From a virus, in the IMG/VR virus record IMGVR_UViG_3300023223_000787, positions 1-41,083 of that record: 41,083 nt of DNA, one strand, 5' to 3'. The translations under genes were made by a program, and so were the position numbers. The notes beneath the pieces are model-generated. The model did no database searches. It saw only the letters and a program-made list of their open reading frames with translations, and had not been told where the DNA came from. The first letter of the stretch is position 1. Every line of letters begins with the position of its first letter. Shown here piece after piece: positions 27,071 through 35,579 of the stretch.

Positions 27071-27999
27071 TATATAAACAATCCCCCACCGATTGATTGA
27101 AGCACTCCAGCTCTAATTCCACCTCTTTTGGTTATCTGGTCAAGAAGTGCGAGTGTTCTATCTGTAATTGTTTCTCTTTGCTGCCCGCCCTCTAATTGTC
27201 TGAGGCGTTCTTGTTCTTGAAAAATGTCTCTTCCAAACTCATTGCCCGCGAGTGATTGCTGGAGACCAAGCTGGTTGAATGCTACATCCAAACCACTAAG
27301 TCCCTGAGCGCCACCAAGGGCAGCTTGGAGTCCCTGGAGTCTGGATTGTTCAAAGTCTCTTTCAAGTCCCACAAGACCTTCCGCTTCTGCGCCCAATCTC
27401 CCTGCGCCTATTTGTCCCAAACGTTGCTGAATCGCACCCTGGAAAGCGCCCCTTCCACCACCAAGAGCTTGGTCAAGTGCGCCTTGTCTCGATACTTGTT
27501 CTCCTCTTTCCAAACGTTCTCTCAAACGGTTCTGTGCCCTATTGAAACTTCGTATTGAGCCCCCTGTCCCACGTTCGAATATATCTTGGAATTGCTGTCT
27601 TGCTGCACTATCCCCAAGACCAAACTGCTGAAATTGGGGTGCTTCCCCACCAACAAATCCTTGGCCTAAATTGGTAAAGTCTTTTGGACTAAAACCTGGG
27701 AATCCCGCACCCAGATCCACATCAAAGGCATCTTTGGGATCTATGAAATTAGTCCCATCTCCTCCATTACCAGGACCCGCTGGAGGATTGAATGGTTTCT
27801 CCACTACATCCTCTGCTCCATCACCGCCACCACCACCAGTGCCAGCACCTCCACCGAATCTAGCAATTGGGGCAAGCGAAAGTGCTCCACCTGTGAGGGG
27901 TTGCACCTGTGTGGTGATTGGTTGTGTCCCGAATTGTGGACCTTGCAATCCAGTGCTTAATTTGGGAAGTGCTGCCCTATGTCCAGGTATGTGTGGCAT
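27070..27999 (-). CDS. Glycine/glutamine-rich virion protein, 309 aa
   Basis: Low-complexity N-terminal third (RFGGGAGTGGGGGDGAEDVV), then a helical Gln/Gly/Arg-rich region (ARQQFQDIFERGTGGSIRSF, LGGGRGAFQGAIQQRLGQIG). The C-terminus has helices (ITDRTLALLDQITKRGGIRA). Position and composition match minor internal proteins. Its stop overlaps the next start (TAATG). Confidence 0.6.
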   Translation of the reverse strand: MPHIPGHRAALPKLSTGLQGPQFGTQPITTQVQPLTGGALSLAPIARFGGGAGTGGGGGDGAEDVVEKPFNPPAGPGNGGDGTNFIDPKDAFDVDLGAGFPGFSPKDFTNLGQGFVGGEAPQFQQFGLGDSAARQQFQDIFERGTGGSIRSFNRAQNRLRERLERGEQVSRQGALDQALGGGRGAFQGAIQQRLGQIGAGRLGAEAEGLVGLERDFEQSRLQGLQAALGGAQGLSGLDVAFNQLGLQQSLAGNEFGRDIFQEQERLRQLEGGQQRETITDRTLALLDQITKRGGIRAGVLQSIGGGLFI

Positions 28000-28006
28000 G
28001 GTTATC

Positions 28007-28843
28007 CTATGTTCGTGCGTCCACGTAAGCTAAATGATTTGTAAGTTCACCACCCACAAGTGCTTTAGTGTAAATTATAAGCCCCCTCAAACCACCATTA
28101 AGACCATTATTGCAAAAGGCACTGAGCTGTGCATAAGAAAGCCCGAATCCAAATTCAATTGAATTTGTTGTGTCGCCGGTTGTGAGCGTATTGGTCACAG
28201 GAGTGAGGGGTGCAGAAACAGTCCCAAGATACGCTGTTAAATCAGAGGAATCTGAACCAGCAGCCTTAACCCACGTAATGGCATAATTGGTATTGGTTGA
28301 GAGAGTTGCGGTAATCCTACTGAATAGCCTCTCTCCATTTGATGCAGTCATGTCGAAGTGCGCTCTTGGACCAGTCTGTAAAATATTTTGCACCCAACCA
28401 TGGAAATTCCCGGTATTCACTGTACTTCCAACATATCTGGCAGACGAACCAAGAAACCCGTCAAAGTGAACTATTGCTGTGCAAGTAAATTCATCCGTTC
28501 TGGCGAAGTTGGCAAATCCAGATGGGAGATTAAGTGTATCAGTAAGGCTGCAAGTGGCAGATGGTGTGAGATCCCAATCATCCAAACCCCCTAATCCTGG
28601 CACTGCATAGGTAAAGCGATTACCATTTGCATTTGCGATTGGGTGATTTGCATTCCCCGAGAGATCATCTATTGACGCTATGGGGTCAGAATTAGATGTC
28701 GCTACAATCGTTCTCCCAATATCAGTGTACAGAGTTGATTGCCCCTCTTCTAGCCAAATAAGAAGCTCGGGAATATCTGTGGGGGCAAATGCGCCAGCCC
28801 CAGGGGAAGAGGGACCAGCGCCCATGAGAAGTAGGTCACCCAT
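28007..28843 (-). CDS. LamG/concanavalin-like receptor-binding or appendage protein, 278 aa
   Basis: After a short N-terminal anchor (MGDLLLMGAGPSSPGAGAFA) the sequence reads IPELLIWLEEGQSTLYTDIG, ASIDDLSGNANHPIANANG, FTCTAIVHFDGFLGSSARYV, NYAITWVKAAGSDSSDLTAY and GGLRGLIIYTKAL. This is the beta-sandwich pattern of LamG-like domains often found in phage fibres and other surface-binding proteins. It lies next to the nozzle-like gene. Likely a tail fibre tip or decoration, which would make it a host-range determinant. Confidence 0.7.
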   Translation of the reverse strand: MGDLLLMGAGPSSPGAGAFAPTDIPELLIWLEEGQSTLYTDIGRTIVATSNSDPIASIDDLSGNANHPIANANGNRFTYAVPGLGGLDDWDLTPSATCSLTDTLNLPSGFANFARTDEFTCTAIVHFDGFLGSSARYVGSTVNTGNFHGWVQNILQTGPRAHFDMTASNGERLFSRITATLSTNTNYAITWVKAAGSDSSDLTAYLGTVSAPLTPVTNTLTTGDTTNSIEFGFGLSYAQLSAFCNNGLNGGLRGLIIYTKALVGGELTNHLAYVDART

Positions 28844-29187
28844 TATGGAATTTCCATGTATGTGATATGCCCACTTACCTGAATGGCTCCGCTTAGTTCC
28901 AGATTAAGCAACTGACCCGCCACTGTTTCAAAATGTCCCACCCATGAATGTGGAACAGAAATTCCACCATTTGCATCAAAAGACATGAGACCAGTGAGGG
29001 CTGCTCCCCCTGCATTGGATTCAAACCTCACATCCACTGCCGCTGCACATACCAATGCATAACTAAGTACTCTAATCTTTGCACCTGCCACTAAAGCAAC
29101 AATAGTATTGTCACCACTAACCGATGCATCAATTACCGCAAACCTTTGCCCTGTGGGAAGTTCGGTGTAAATTGATTTAAGTCCCAT
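28843..29187 (-). CDS. Small beta-rich virion appendage protein, 114 aa
   Basis: Start at 29187 (MGLKSIYTELPTGQRFAVID) because AGGAG lies 6 nt upstream; the frame extends to 29286 but that part overlaps the nozzle-like gene. The sequence ASVSGDNTIVALVAGAKIRV, LSYALVCAAAVDVRFESNAG, then LLNLELSGAIQVSGHITYM is a known phage pattern: a jelly-roll protein used in fibres or decoration. Coupled to its neighbours by short overlaps. Confidence 0.7.
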   Translation of the reverse strand: MGLKSIYTELPTGQRFAVIDASVSGDNTIVALVAGAKIRVLSYALVCAAAVDVRFESNAGGAALTGLMSFDANGGISVPHSWVGHFETVAGQLLNLELSGAIQVSGHITYMEIP

Positions 29188-29194
29188 GTTTCTC

Positions 29195-31168
29195 CTATCT
29201 CTGTTCTCTTGAGAATCTCTCTCTGAAGTGAATATTAAAATCTGTAAGAATGGGTTGGTCTGTTGACACCCCTGTGAAAATTCCATGCAAATGCATGAAT
29301 CTCATTTTCTGTTCAGTGAGACGTTTGAGGTCCCCACTTCCGGTGAAGCTTTTAAGTTCTGCACTAAAATCTCTGAGATGTGGATCTTCAAAGTCTTTCA
29401 GATAATCAATGGTTCCGAATTCTGAAGGGTCAGAGTAGTCAGTGGTAAACCCAAGTGAATGAATCCTCCTCACTCCATTATTATCTGTGCCCACCACAAT
29501 TCTTTCTGTAATGTATTCAGCGGTTACATCAGTGGTATCATCCTGGGCCATGTCTCTCCGGTGCTGCGACACCACTAGCCCCTCAGTCCCATCAAATATT
29601 CCACAATAAGTTTTGTCTTGTTGGGGGTCTAAAGTATCGGATGAGGGAAGTGGGGTGAAAAGAAATGTTGCATATGCATTATCTGAATTTAAATCCTGCA
29701 CTTGTTCAAACTCATAGTTGGTCCACTGGTTTGTTTCTGGAGACCAACCAGCAAAAAACACCCTTGTGGTAGCTTGCGTACCTGGGGCCGCTGCATCATC
29801 CCAGAGTGCTGTGGTTCCTGTATCGGAATCAACCCATTCAGCAATACCACCTTGACCACTAACCACCCAGGGAGCGCCCGCAGTGGAGATTGCACTTATC
29901 ATGAATAAAAACTGTCTGAGCGAAGGACTCCAGGTGATTGAGGTATATAGAGCTGCATTATATTCATTATCCAGAATCTCACTGAGAGTGGGCTCCAATG
30001 GTCTTGATATGTGCTTTAGCCCATTTGCATTCTGTGATACAATTCCCTGCTCTGCGAGTATCACTGTTTCGGAACCATTAGTGGCTACTCCAGTGGAGAA
30101 TAATGTTCCCACCCCTTGCCTGAGCGGAGCAAAAACAAAGTCCGTGGTAGAGAATCCCGAAACGAATGACATATTGCGCGGGTGAAACACAATCATTCTA
30201 TTGGGGGTTTTAAGTAAAGCTGTTACAGGTTCATCTGCCACCAAAAAATTAGAGGTGGGGAAATATTGTGTATCATTATCATTCCCGATGTAGGGTTGTG
30301 AGAAATGAATCACAAAGGGATCATCTGCGTCCACATACCAATTTCTCTGATTGAAGGTCTGCACTATAAAACTGTTATCAGGTGGGAGCGCCCTGTCCCC
30401 TGGAGAACCGGATGATACCCCCAAATCTGCATCAAGTGTGGTATCGGTGAAAGTGGAAGCAGCAAGTGTTGTGGTTCCAGCAAGGAAGAAAAACTCCCCA
30501 CCATCTTGAGTTCTGTAAATTCTCTTCTCATCCACACCTGTCGCTGCTACTGTGGTTTCGAGAGCACTAAGGTCTATCTGGTCATCCACCACCGTGATGG
30601 GGTCGCTCACTGGGGAGAGATCTGATTCAAGTCCAGAGGTAGAGTTACGAAAAGTATACACATATCTGAATGTTCCGGTAAGGCCACTACCCGAAGATGC
30701 AACTGTAGCTGCTGCGGTGGGGGCAGGTATCCCTACTCTTTCAATATCATTTGCGCCCCCATCCCACCTGGCTGGTCTTCCCCCCGCAATAAAAAGATTG
30801 AAACCCATTTGGGAAAAGGTATTTATCTTTGTGGTATCGAATGATGTGTTGCCATCCACCACCACACTGGACCATACACCACCTTGAAAAGTACGAAAAT
30901 CAGTACCACCAAAGTTTACCAACAAACTGGTGGTAACAGGGATAAGGGAGGTGGAGGCTTCTGCAAGATGTTCTCCCATTCCAAGTGGCACCCCCAATCC
31001 AGTGTCGATGGTTTCTGTAAGGGAGCCCTTTCTGAAAAGCACAGCTCCAATGCGCTTATCCACGGAACAGTTTTTTAATAGGCGGAAACCCACCCCTTGG
31101 GTATCAGTGTCGGATGTGTTTTCATCTAAGCCTTGTGCAATTGAAAATCTCTGAACATTCCTTGCCAT
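29195..31168 (-). CDS. Tail nozzle / tubular-like protein, 657 aa
   Basis: A large beta-rich protein: MARNVQRFSIAQGLDENTSD, repeated blade-like segments such as FGGTDFRTFQGGVWSSVVVD, LFIAGGRPARWDGGANDIER, GTFRYVYTFRNSTSGLESDL, RNWYVDADDPFVIHFSQPYI and ILAEQGIVSQNANGLKHIS. The pattern fits the beta-propeller nozzle (T7 gp12-like or P22 gp10-like role) of podoviruses. It is the right length for these proteins, and it lies downstream of the adaptor gene with small appendage genes between. Confidence 0.7.
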   Translation of the reverse strand: MARNVQRFSIAQGLDENTSDTDTQGVGFRLLKNCSVDKRIGAVLFRKGSLTETIDTGLGVPLGMGEHLAEASTSLIPVTTSLLVNFGGTDFRTFQGGVWSSVVVDGNTSFDTTKINTFSQMGFNLFIAGGRPARWDGGANDIERVGIPAPTAAATVASSGSGLTGTFRYVYTFRNSTSGLESDLSPVSDPITVVDDQIDLSALETTVAATGVDEKRIYRTQDGGEFFFLAGTTTLAASTFTDTTLDADLGVSSGSPGDRALPPDNSFIVQTFNQRNWYVDADDPFVIHFSQPYIGNDNDTQYFPTSNFLVADEPVTALLKTPNRMIVFHPRNMSFVSGFSTTDFVFAPLRQGVGTLFSTGVATNGSETVILAEQGIVSQNANGLKHISRPLEPTLSEILDNEYNAALYTSITWSPSLRQFLFMISAISTAGAPWVVSGQGGIAEWVDSDTGTTALWDDAAAPGTQATTRVFFAGWSPETNQWTNYEFEQVQDLNSDNAYATFLFTPLPSSDTLDPQQDKTYCGIFDGTEGLVVSQHRRDMAQDDTTDVTAEYITERIVVGTDNNGVRRIHSLGFTTDYSDPSEFGTIDYLKDFEDPHLRDFSAELKSFTGSGDLKRLTEQKMRFMHLHGIFTGVSTDQPILTDFNIHFRERFSREQR

Positions 31169-31545
31169 TAAAGTCTGAATCTATTTTGAAATATACTATC
31201 CACAATGTTGCGTATGTATGAAACATTAGAGGGTACATTGTTTGCAGAACCATTCTGCTGTATTACATTTACATCTTCTGCATTTTTCAAATTATAGGTC
31301 TGCTGAAATCTTGCCCTTGGTATTGTGGTTTCTATAATATCGATTGACCAAACTGAGTTATCATCTAAGTCTGTGCCAAACTGCACCTTATAAAATTGAT
31401 TCCCAATCTCAGATATAACAGGGGATATAGAGGAAGCTGCTGAGTTCTTCAACAACTGCACTGTAAAGTCGCTATCTACAAGTCCGGTAGTGGATGCGGG
31501 ACCAAAGTGATCCACCACTAAATCCCCTGGGGTGAAAGCTGTCAC
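31168..31545 (-). CDS. Hypothetical virion protein, 125 aa
   Basis: MTAFTPGDLVVDHFGPASTT, QLLKNSAASSISPVISEIGN and QFYKVQFGTDLDDNSVWSID read as a small beta-domain, followed by a helical C-terminus (VSYIRNIVDSIFQNRFRL). It lies directly before the nozzle-like gene. Possibly a connector between nozzle and appendages; no family recognised. Confidence 0.6.
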   Translation of the reverse strand: MTAFTPGDLVVDHFGPASTTGLVDSDFTVQLLKNSAASSISPVISEIGNQFYKVQFGTDLDDNSVWSIDIIETTIPRARFQQTYNLKNAEDVNVIQQNGSANNVPSNVSYIRNIVDSIFQNRFRL

Positions 31546-31733
31546 AGTTCCTTTTCCGCAATGATAAACCTACTACTTCCAATGTTAATCACCTGAATGA
31601 TTCGCCAGCCTTTCAGACCAAAGTTATTGTTGTATGCATCCTCAATCTCTGTGGGGGTTTTGCTTGTGACATCAACAAGAGCAATTTTTCTTTTTGCACC
31701 AGAGCCAGACTTCTTGCCTAAACTTCCCCCCAT
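31542..31733 (-). CDS. Small virion-operon protein, 63 aa
   Basis: Basic N-terminus (MGGSLGKKSGSGAKRKIALV), then TPTEIEDAYNNNFGLKGWRI and a terminal strand pair (QVINIGSSRFIIAEKEL). It overlaps both neighbours by 1-4 nt, so translation is coupled. Function unknown. Confidence 0.6.
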   Translation of the reverse strand: MGGSLGKKSGSGAKRKIALVDVTSKTPTEIEDAYNNNFGLKGWRIIQVINIGSSRFIIAEKEL

Positions 31734-32062
31734 TATAGCGCTCTTATAATGTGTGCTGTTAAATCACCGCTGGTTGGTGCTGTGGTGCATGTTGCAACAA
31801 GCCTTAAGAATGGAAAATAATCGTCCACTGTTTCGTACTCCCTACCGGACGCCACAACATCAAATGGACTTCCAATATCCACAGGGGTAGAAAACACTGA
31901 GGTTCTATCGCCCTCAAGTTGACATGTTACAGTTTCATCAAGCGTGTTTAACACAAAAATACTCTTTGCGGTGTTATGCTGATTATCACTTACTGTAGAA
32001 TTATGAGCGCTTGTGTCCCTGATTTCTAAAGCATCAAAAACTTTTTCATCCCTCTCTGTCAT
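31733..32062 (-). CDS. Beta-rich virion protein, 109 aa
   Basis: MTERDEKVFDALEIRDTSAH then KSIFVLNTLDETVTCQLEGD, PFDVVASGREYETVDDYFPF and LRLVATCTTAPTSGDLTAHI. The last part is the typical 'fp.l.l.a...taptsGtl.v.i' ending of small jelly-roll proteins in phage tails and capsids. One of five small beta-rich genes between the adaptor and nozzle genes. Confidence 0.6.
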   Translation of the reverse strand: MTERDEKVFDALEIRDTSAHNSTVSDNQHNTAKSIFVLNTLDETVTCQLEGDRTSVFSTPVDIGSPFDVVASGREYETVDDYFPFLRLVATCTTAPTSGDLTAHIIRAL

Positions 32063-32457
32063 ACCACTGTTTCAATGCCATTAAAACTTACAGTAAATTC
32101 TTTGCCGGTATCGCCGCTGATTGATTGAATTCGTACTACCTGGCCCGCTGTTGCTTCAAGTGGGCTCGATCCATAATTGACTGATATACGATTTGTATTG
32201 GTGGAATTTCCAAATCTTATTGAATCAACAGCAGTCCCGGCAATTTGAAGTTCAACTTTTCCAATTGCGTTGTCTGCTTCAAAGCTCCAATTATAAATTC
32301 TAAATATTGTTCCAGTGGTTACAGTGTGTGTTGCACGTGTTGAAGGTTGAGAAGCAACAACCGAACTATCGTATTCCATGACACTTGTTCCGGTAAGTGC
32401 CTGACCGACAACATTTACATCCTGTGCCTTTCTTCTTCCATCACCTACCCTTGTCAT
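32059..32457 (-). CDS. Beta-rich virion protein, 132 aa
   Basis: MTRVGDGRRKAQDVNVVGQA, then THTVTTGTIFRIYNWSFEAD, IGKVELQIAGTAVDSIRFGN and VRIQSISGDTGKEFTVSFNG: alternating strands typical of a jelly-roll domain. ATGA-type overlaps link it to both neighbours. Probably decoration or appendage. Confidence 0.6.
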   Translation of the reverse strand: MTRVGDGRRKAQDVNVVGQALTGTSVMEYDSSVVASQPSTRATHTVTTGTIFRIYNWSFEADNAIGKVELQIAGTAVDSIRFGNSTNTNRISVNYGSSPLEATAGQVVRIQSISGDTGKEFTVSFNGIETVV

Positions 32458-32813
32458 ATCTTTAGCACCGTAACGGTTACATTCAGTGTTCTACCCGCAC
32501 CACCCAAGTTTGGGAATGCATATCTCACCTCATCTCCACTTTTAAAATAGAGTGGTGAGGGGGGTTGATAAACATAATCTTCATCATTCCCAAGTGCTTC
32601 GCGATGAATTAGGGTATTATTTGCACCAGTTGTTCCAGAATTAAAAAAGATATCAAAATCAGCATTACCGCCTGACCCAATTCGATTCACGAAAATTGCG
32701 GAAAGTAAGAAGTCTGCTGCAAAGGCGGTTGTGTTATTACCTGTGCCCGCACTTATATCGATTTGCTGCACATCCTGATCTAATTCGGGCAATATGATAA
32801 ATTGATTCAGCAT
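32454..32813 (-). CDS. Beta-rich virion protein, 119 aa
   Basis: MLNQFIILPELDQDVQQIDI, AADFLLSAIFVNRIGSGGNA, FDIFFNSGTTGANNTLIHRE, and YFKSGDEVRYAFPNLGGAGR then TLNVTVTVLKI. The pattern matches small phage beta-sandwich proteins, similar in style to the genes at 32059 and 34214. Possibly capsid decoration or short tail fibre subunit. Confidence 0.6.
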   Translation of the reverse strand: MLNQFIILPELDQDVQQIDISAGTGNNTTAFAADFLLSAIFVNRIGSGGNADFDIFFNSGTTGANNTLIHREALGNDEDYVYQPPSPLYFKSGDEVRYAFPNLGGAGRTLNVTVTVLKI

Positions 32814-32816
32814 TCA

Positions 32817-33503
32817 TTAAGACCTGAACTTAAGTTGGAATATATGCAACCTACTTGTAGAGGTGTGTGCGGTTCCCCCATTCAACCTACGCATTTGGAG
32901 CAGAATATCAATACTTCCAGTGAGTCCGGTCCTTACATGTATTGGGGTGATGAAATGTCTATTCCCGCCAGTGTTTGAGCCATGGCCAGTCTCCACCAAT
33001 TCCTTACCAACAGCACCATCAATCCTGATGGATGATCCAATTTGAAATCCAGCAATTGCTTGGCTACACGATAGCTCTCCGTACCCTATAATTAACTCAT
33101 CTGATTCCGCTGTTATGGCTTGAGTGATAAGGTCAACTGTTCCAACAGTGCTATCCACCCCACCATCTGCTGTGGTATACTTTACCCTAAGACCTGATAA
33201 ATTAACCACCACTCCAGCATCATCTCTTGCCTTAAGTTCTGTATCGGAGGTGTCAGAGTAAAGTCTCCATCCCGGTGTAGAAGGATCTGCTGGTGCTACA
33301 ACATCGAGATACTGAACAAAATTGTCCTTAAGCAACACCCCATCTGCGGTAATGCCAGCTCCCGCAACACGTTCTGCAATGGTATCAGTGAGGAGCTGTG
33401 TAAGAAATGTGGTATCATTTTCTATGTCGATACCAGCAGCGCCGGTCTTTTCCCCAATAGAATCAACCTTAATGTCGGTATCATTTTTCGGTTCTATCGC
33501 CAT
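32817..33503 (-). CDS. Fibre- or appendage-like virion protein, 228 aa
   Basis: The N-terminal part DIKVDSIGEKTGAAGIDIEN followed by ERVAGAGITADGVLLKDNFV has the repeat-like 'xISEKTxxxGVTIDGVLLKDG' pattern known from phage fibres and surface proteins. The C-terminal part (GYGELSCSQAIAGFQIGSSI, then GSIDILLQMRRLNGGTAHTS) is beta-rich. AGGGTGA precedes the ATG. Confidence 0.65.
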   Translation of the reverse strand: MAIEPKNDTDIKVDSIGEKTGAAGIDIENDTTFLTQLLTDTIAERVAGAGITADGVLLKDNFVQYLDVVAPADPSTPGWRLYSDTSDTELKARDDAGVVVNLSGLRVKYTTADGGVDSTVGTVDLITQAITAESDELIIGYGELSCSQAIAGFQIGSSIRIDGAVGKELVETGHGSNTGGNRHFITPIHVRTGLTGSIDILLQMRRLNGGTAHTSTSRLHIFQLKFRS

Positions 33504-34213
33504 TAAATCACCCTATAGGATTTACCAATCTTCATCACTGGACGAGACTTTGTTCCCCTGAGTTGAGATTCCATCCTTGTGATTTGTTCATCGAGCCCCT
33601 GAAAGAAATCATAGGGATTAATAATCTGTTCAGGCATCCGTACTTGTTCTTTCACAAACATTACTGCACCATGTATGAGAATTGAGTCCCAACGTTGGGG
33701 GATCTCTGGTGTGCCCGCATCTGTGTAATCCGCAGGTGGGATTCTGAAGTGAAGCGTGAGAACCTTATCCTCCACTGGTTGTGGGTGGAGTTCAAGTTCA
33801 TCGGATGCATTTATTGTAAAGCTGCGCTCAGGTCTTTCATCTATGACCAACCCACCAAAGATTGCAGTACGGAGGCGTCCAGGCTGTCCCTGAAGTTCTT
33901 TCCATTCAAGAAACCTTCTGAAATCAAAAGGAATTCCTGTATCGCCCAGTGTCCCTACAAAAAGAAGAATCGGTTCGAGGGGCGAGGATGCAGAAGTAAT
34001 ATTGAACCCAAGCGCAGTGAAGAGGGGGATCTTATCATCGGTAGCTGTCCATGTGTGAGTAGCAGTGCCCACAAGGGTATCGAGGCGAACCTTGGAGGCC
34101 ACATACTTCATGGCCTCCTCTAGTCCTTTTTCTGCTACTGATTGAGCATCGGTGTTTCCCACCTCATCTGCCAATATCAACACAGTACTTCTGAGCGCTG
34201 AGTACAATGCCAA
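33503..34213 (-). CDS. Head-tail adaptor (tail tubular A-like), 236 aa
   Basis: TTG start at 34213 with GGAGC 9 nt upstream. LYSALRSTVLILADEVGNTD, then the loop LEWKELQGQPGRLRTAIFGG, then DELELHPQPVEDKVLTLHFR and a C-terminal helix (GLDEQITRMESQLRG). It has the layout of podovirus adaptor proteins, which bind the portal's lower ring (helical bundle plus 'L.lyP.P......l.l.Y'). It follows capsid and decoration genes as expected. Confidence 0.7.
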   Translation of the reverse strand: MALYSALRSTVLILADEVGNTDAQSVAEKGLEEAMKYVASKVRLDTLVGTATHTWTATDDKIPLFTALGFNITSASSPLEPILLFVGTLGDTGIPFDFRRFLEWKELQGQPGRLRTAIFGGLVIDERPERSFTINASDELELHPQPVEDKVLTLHFRIPPADYTDAGTPEIPQRWDSILIHGAVMFVKEQVRMPEQIINPYDFFQGLDEQITRMESQLRGTKSRPVMKIGKSYRVI

Positions 34214-34588
34214 TTAATCAGCTCCAGGGTAAGAATAATGACATTCAATGACAACATCACAGTTTGCACCAGAACTTAAATTGGTGCGAAACTTAACAAA
34301 GCTATCACTTGAACTGAATGGCATGACCACTGGCTGAGCGTCCGCATTTTCTGCAAGAGTACCATCCCCGCCATCGATGTCCACTTCGGTCAATACCGCA
34401 TCTGCGGAATCAACAAGCTCAATACTCGCCCCGCCGGTAGGGGAGGTAGTGATGCTATATGCTCGAAGTTTGTATACCTCGACTTCTCTATTAGCGGGAA
34501 TTACAAAAGCATCTATGTCTGTGTCATCCGATACTGATGCTCCCACCTTAAAACTCTTAACAACTCGTTGTCGTCCATATTTAGACAT
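34214..34588 (-). CDS. Capsid decoration-like protein, 124 aa
   Basis: GGAGATTCGCC before the ATG. MSKYGRQRVVKSFKVGASVS, then FVIPANREVEVYKLRAYSIT, ASIELVDSADAVLTEVDIDG and NCDVVIECHYSYPG form a jelly-roll-like beta-sandwich. The gene directly follows the capsid gene, where head decoration proteins usually lie. Confidence 0.6.
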   Translation of the reverse strand: MSKYGRQRVVKSFKVGASVSDDTDIDAFVIPANREVEVYKLRAYSITTSPTGGASIELVDSADAVLTEVDIDGGDGTLAENADAQPVVMPFSSSDSFVKFRTNLSSGANCDVVIECHYSYPGAD

Positions 34589-34644
34589 GGCGAATCTCCA
34601 ATTTAAAATTGAAATAAAAAGGGGGACCGAAATCCCCCCTGCGT

Positions 34645-35568
34645 TTATGCGCTGCTGATATGTAGGATATGCTCTCTGGAATGAACCGAATCAGACAATA
34701 CCTTAAAATGTACTGAAATCTCATACCAAGCCAAGCCCAAAAATCTACCATAGTCACGATCCTCTCTTCGGATCTCGATCGGAACCCCGACTTCTTTGAC
34801 CACGGCATCTGCCCCCATGAGGAACCCTTCCTTAAAAGCTCCGGTAGAGGTAGCAATCTTATGGTTATCAAGGACCAACCGCTGCATCTTTACCCTACCA
34901 ACTTCGTTGTTCAGGGCATCACGTCCCGAGTCCCTGGAAAGCAGGGTCGAAAGCGTGCTATCAATGGACAAAGATTCTATAGAATCAGGTCCCCATATGC
35001 CCAGGTAGGATTCGCCATCCCACTTTGGGATATTTTCATCGGTTGCGCGAGTGGTGATGAAACCGAGATTGTCAAGGTCAAGATCTGTATCCTGAGTAAA
35101 GGTTAGTGTACCATTCTTTACAAACTCACGGTCAGTAGCCGCTGCTGCCATTGCGATTTTCCAATCGGTGGCCTTAGCTGCATCATAAGATCTCGTGTTC
35201 ATGACCTTCTGAAAGTCATTCATAAGCGAAGCCAAATGGACATCATCAATATCCAATCGATTAAGATCCTTTAGCTTACCAGTGAATTGTATAGAATTGC
35301 CTAGCTCATCCAATGTGGCGGTTGCCTTAATTGGGGTGAGACCAGTACTTGGTATATCTTCGGTTTCTATTAATACACCCCCTTCGGTATCGACATCAGG
35401 CGCAAACGTATATTGAACGGTGTCGCCTTTCCCCTTTCCAAGCTCTCCTCCGGTGGGGGGGACCGCTGCCTGCGAAAATGCTTTCGAAGGTTGCGCTTCC
35501 TGCCTAACCACCATAGTAAGCTCATTGACACTTGTAGAAGCATCATAAGCTGCAAAAGTCTGTGGCAT
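34645..35568 (-). CDS. Major capsid protein (HK97-fold), 307 aa
   Basis: AAGGAG 8 nt before the ATG. The sequence starts MPQTFAAYDASTSVNELTMV and shows the capsid pattern of an N-arm, then GKGDTVQYTFAPDVDTEGGV, LTPIKATATLDELGNSIQFT, KVMNTRSYDAAKATDWKIAM, SYLGIWGPDSIESLSIDSTL and EVGVPIEIRREDRDYGRFLG with ARHE-like end. 'GKGDTV.......GG.L.E...IP' and 'LDELGNSIQFTGKL' recall N4 gp56-type capsids. Located after a scaffold-like gene and of typical length. Confidence 0.8.
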   Translation of the reverse strand: MPQTFAAYDASTSVNELTMVVRQEAQPSKAFSQAAVPPTGGELGKGKGDTVQYTFAPDVDTEGGVLIETEDIPSTGLTPIKATATLDELGNSIQFTGKLKDLNRLDIDDVHLASLMNDFQKVMNTRSYDAAKATDWKIAMAAAATDREFVKNGTLTFTQDTDLDLDNLGFITTRATDENIPKWDGESYLGIWGPDSIESLSIDSTLSTLLSRDSGRDALNNEVGRVKMQRLVLDNHKIATSTGAFKEGFLMGADAVVKEVGVPIEIRREDRDYGRFLGLAWYEISVHFKVLSDSVHSREHILHISSA

Positions 35569-35579
35569 GATTATTCTCC

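Noticed and set aside
26600-27850. Short G/C-rich repeats considered as a repeat array
   Set aside because: They are codons for Gly and Ala runs in two virion proteins, with no regular spacer-repeat structure, so there is no CRISPR array.
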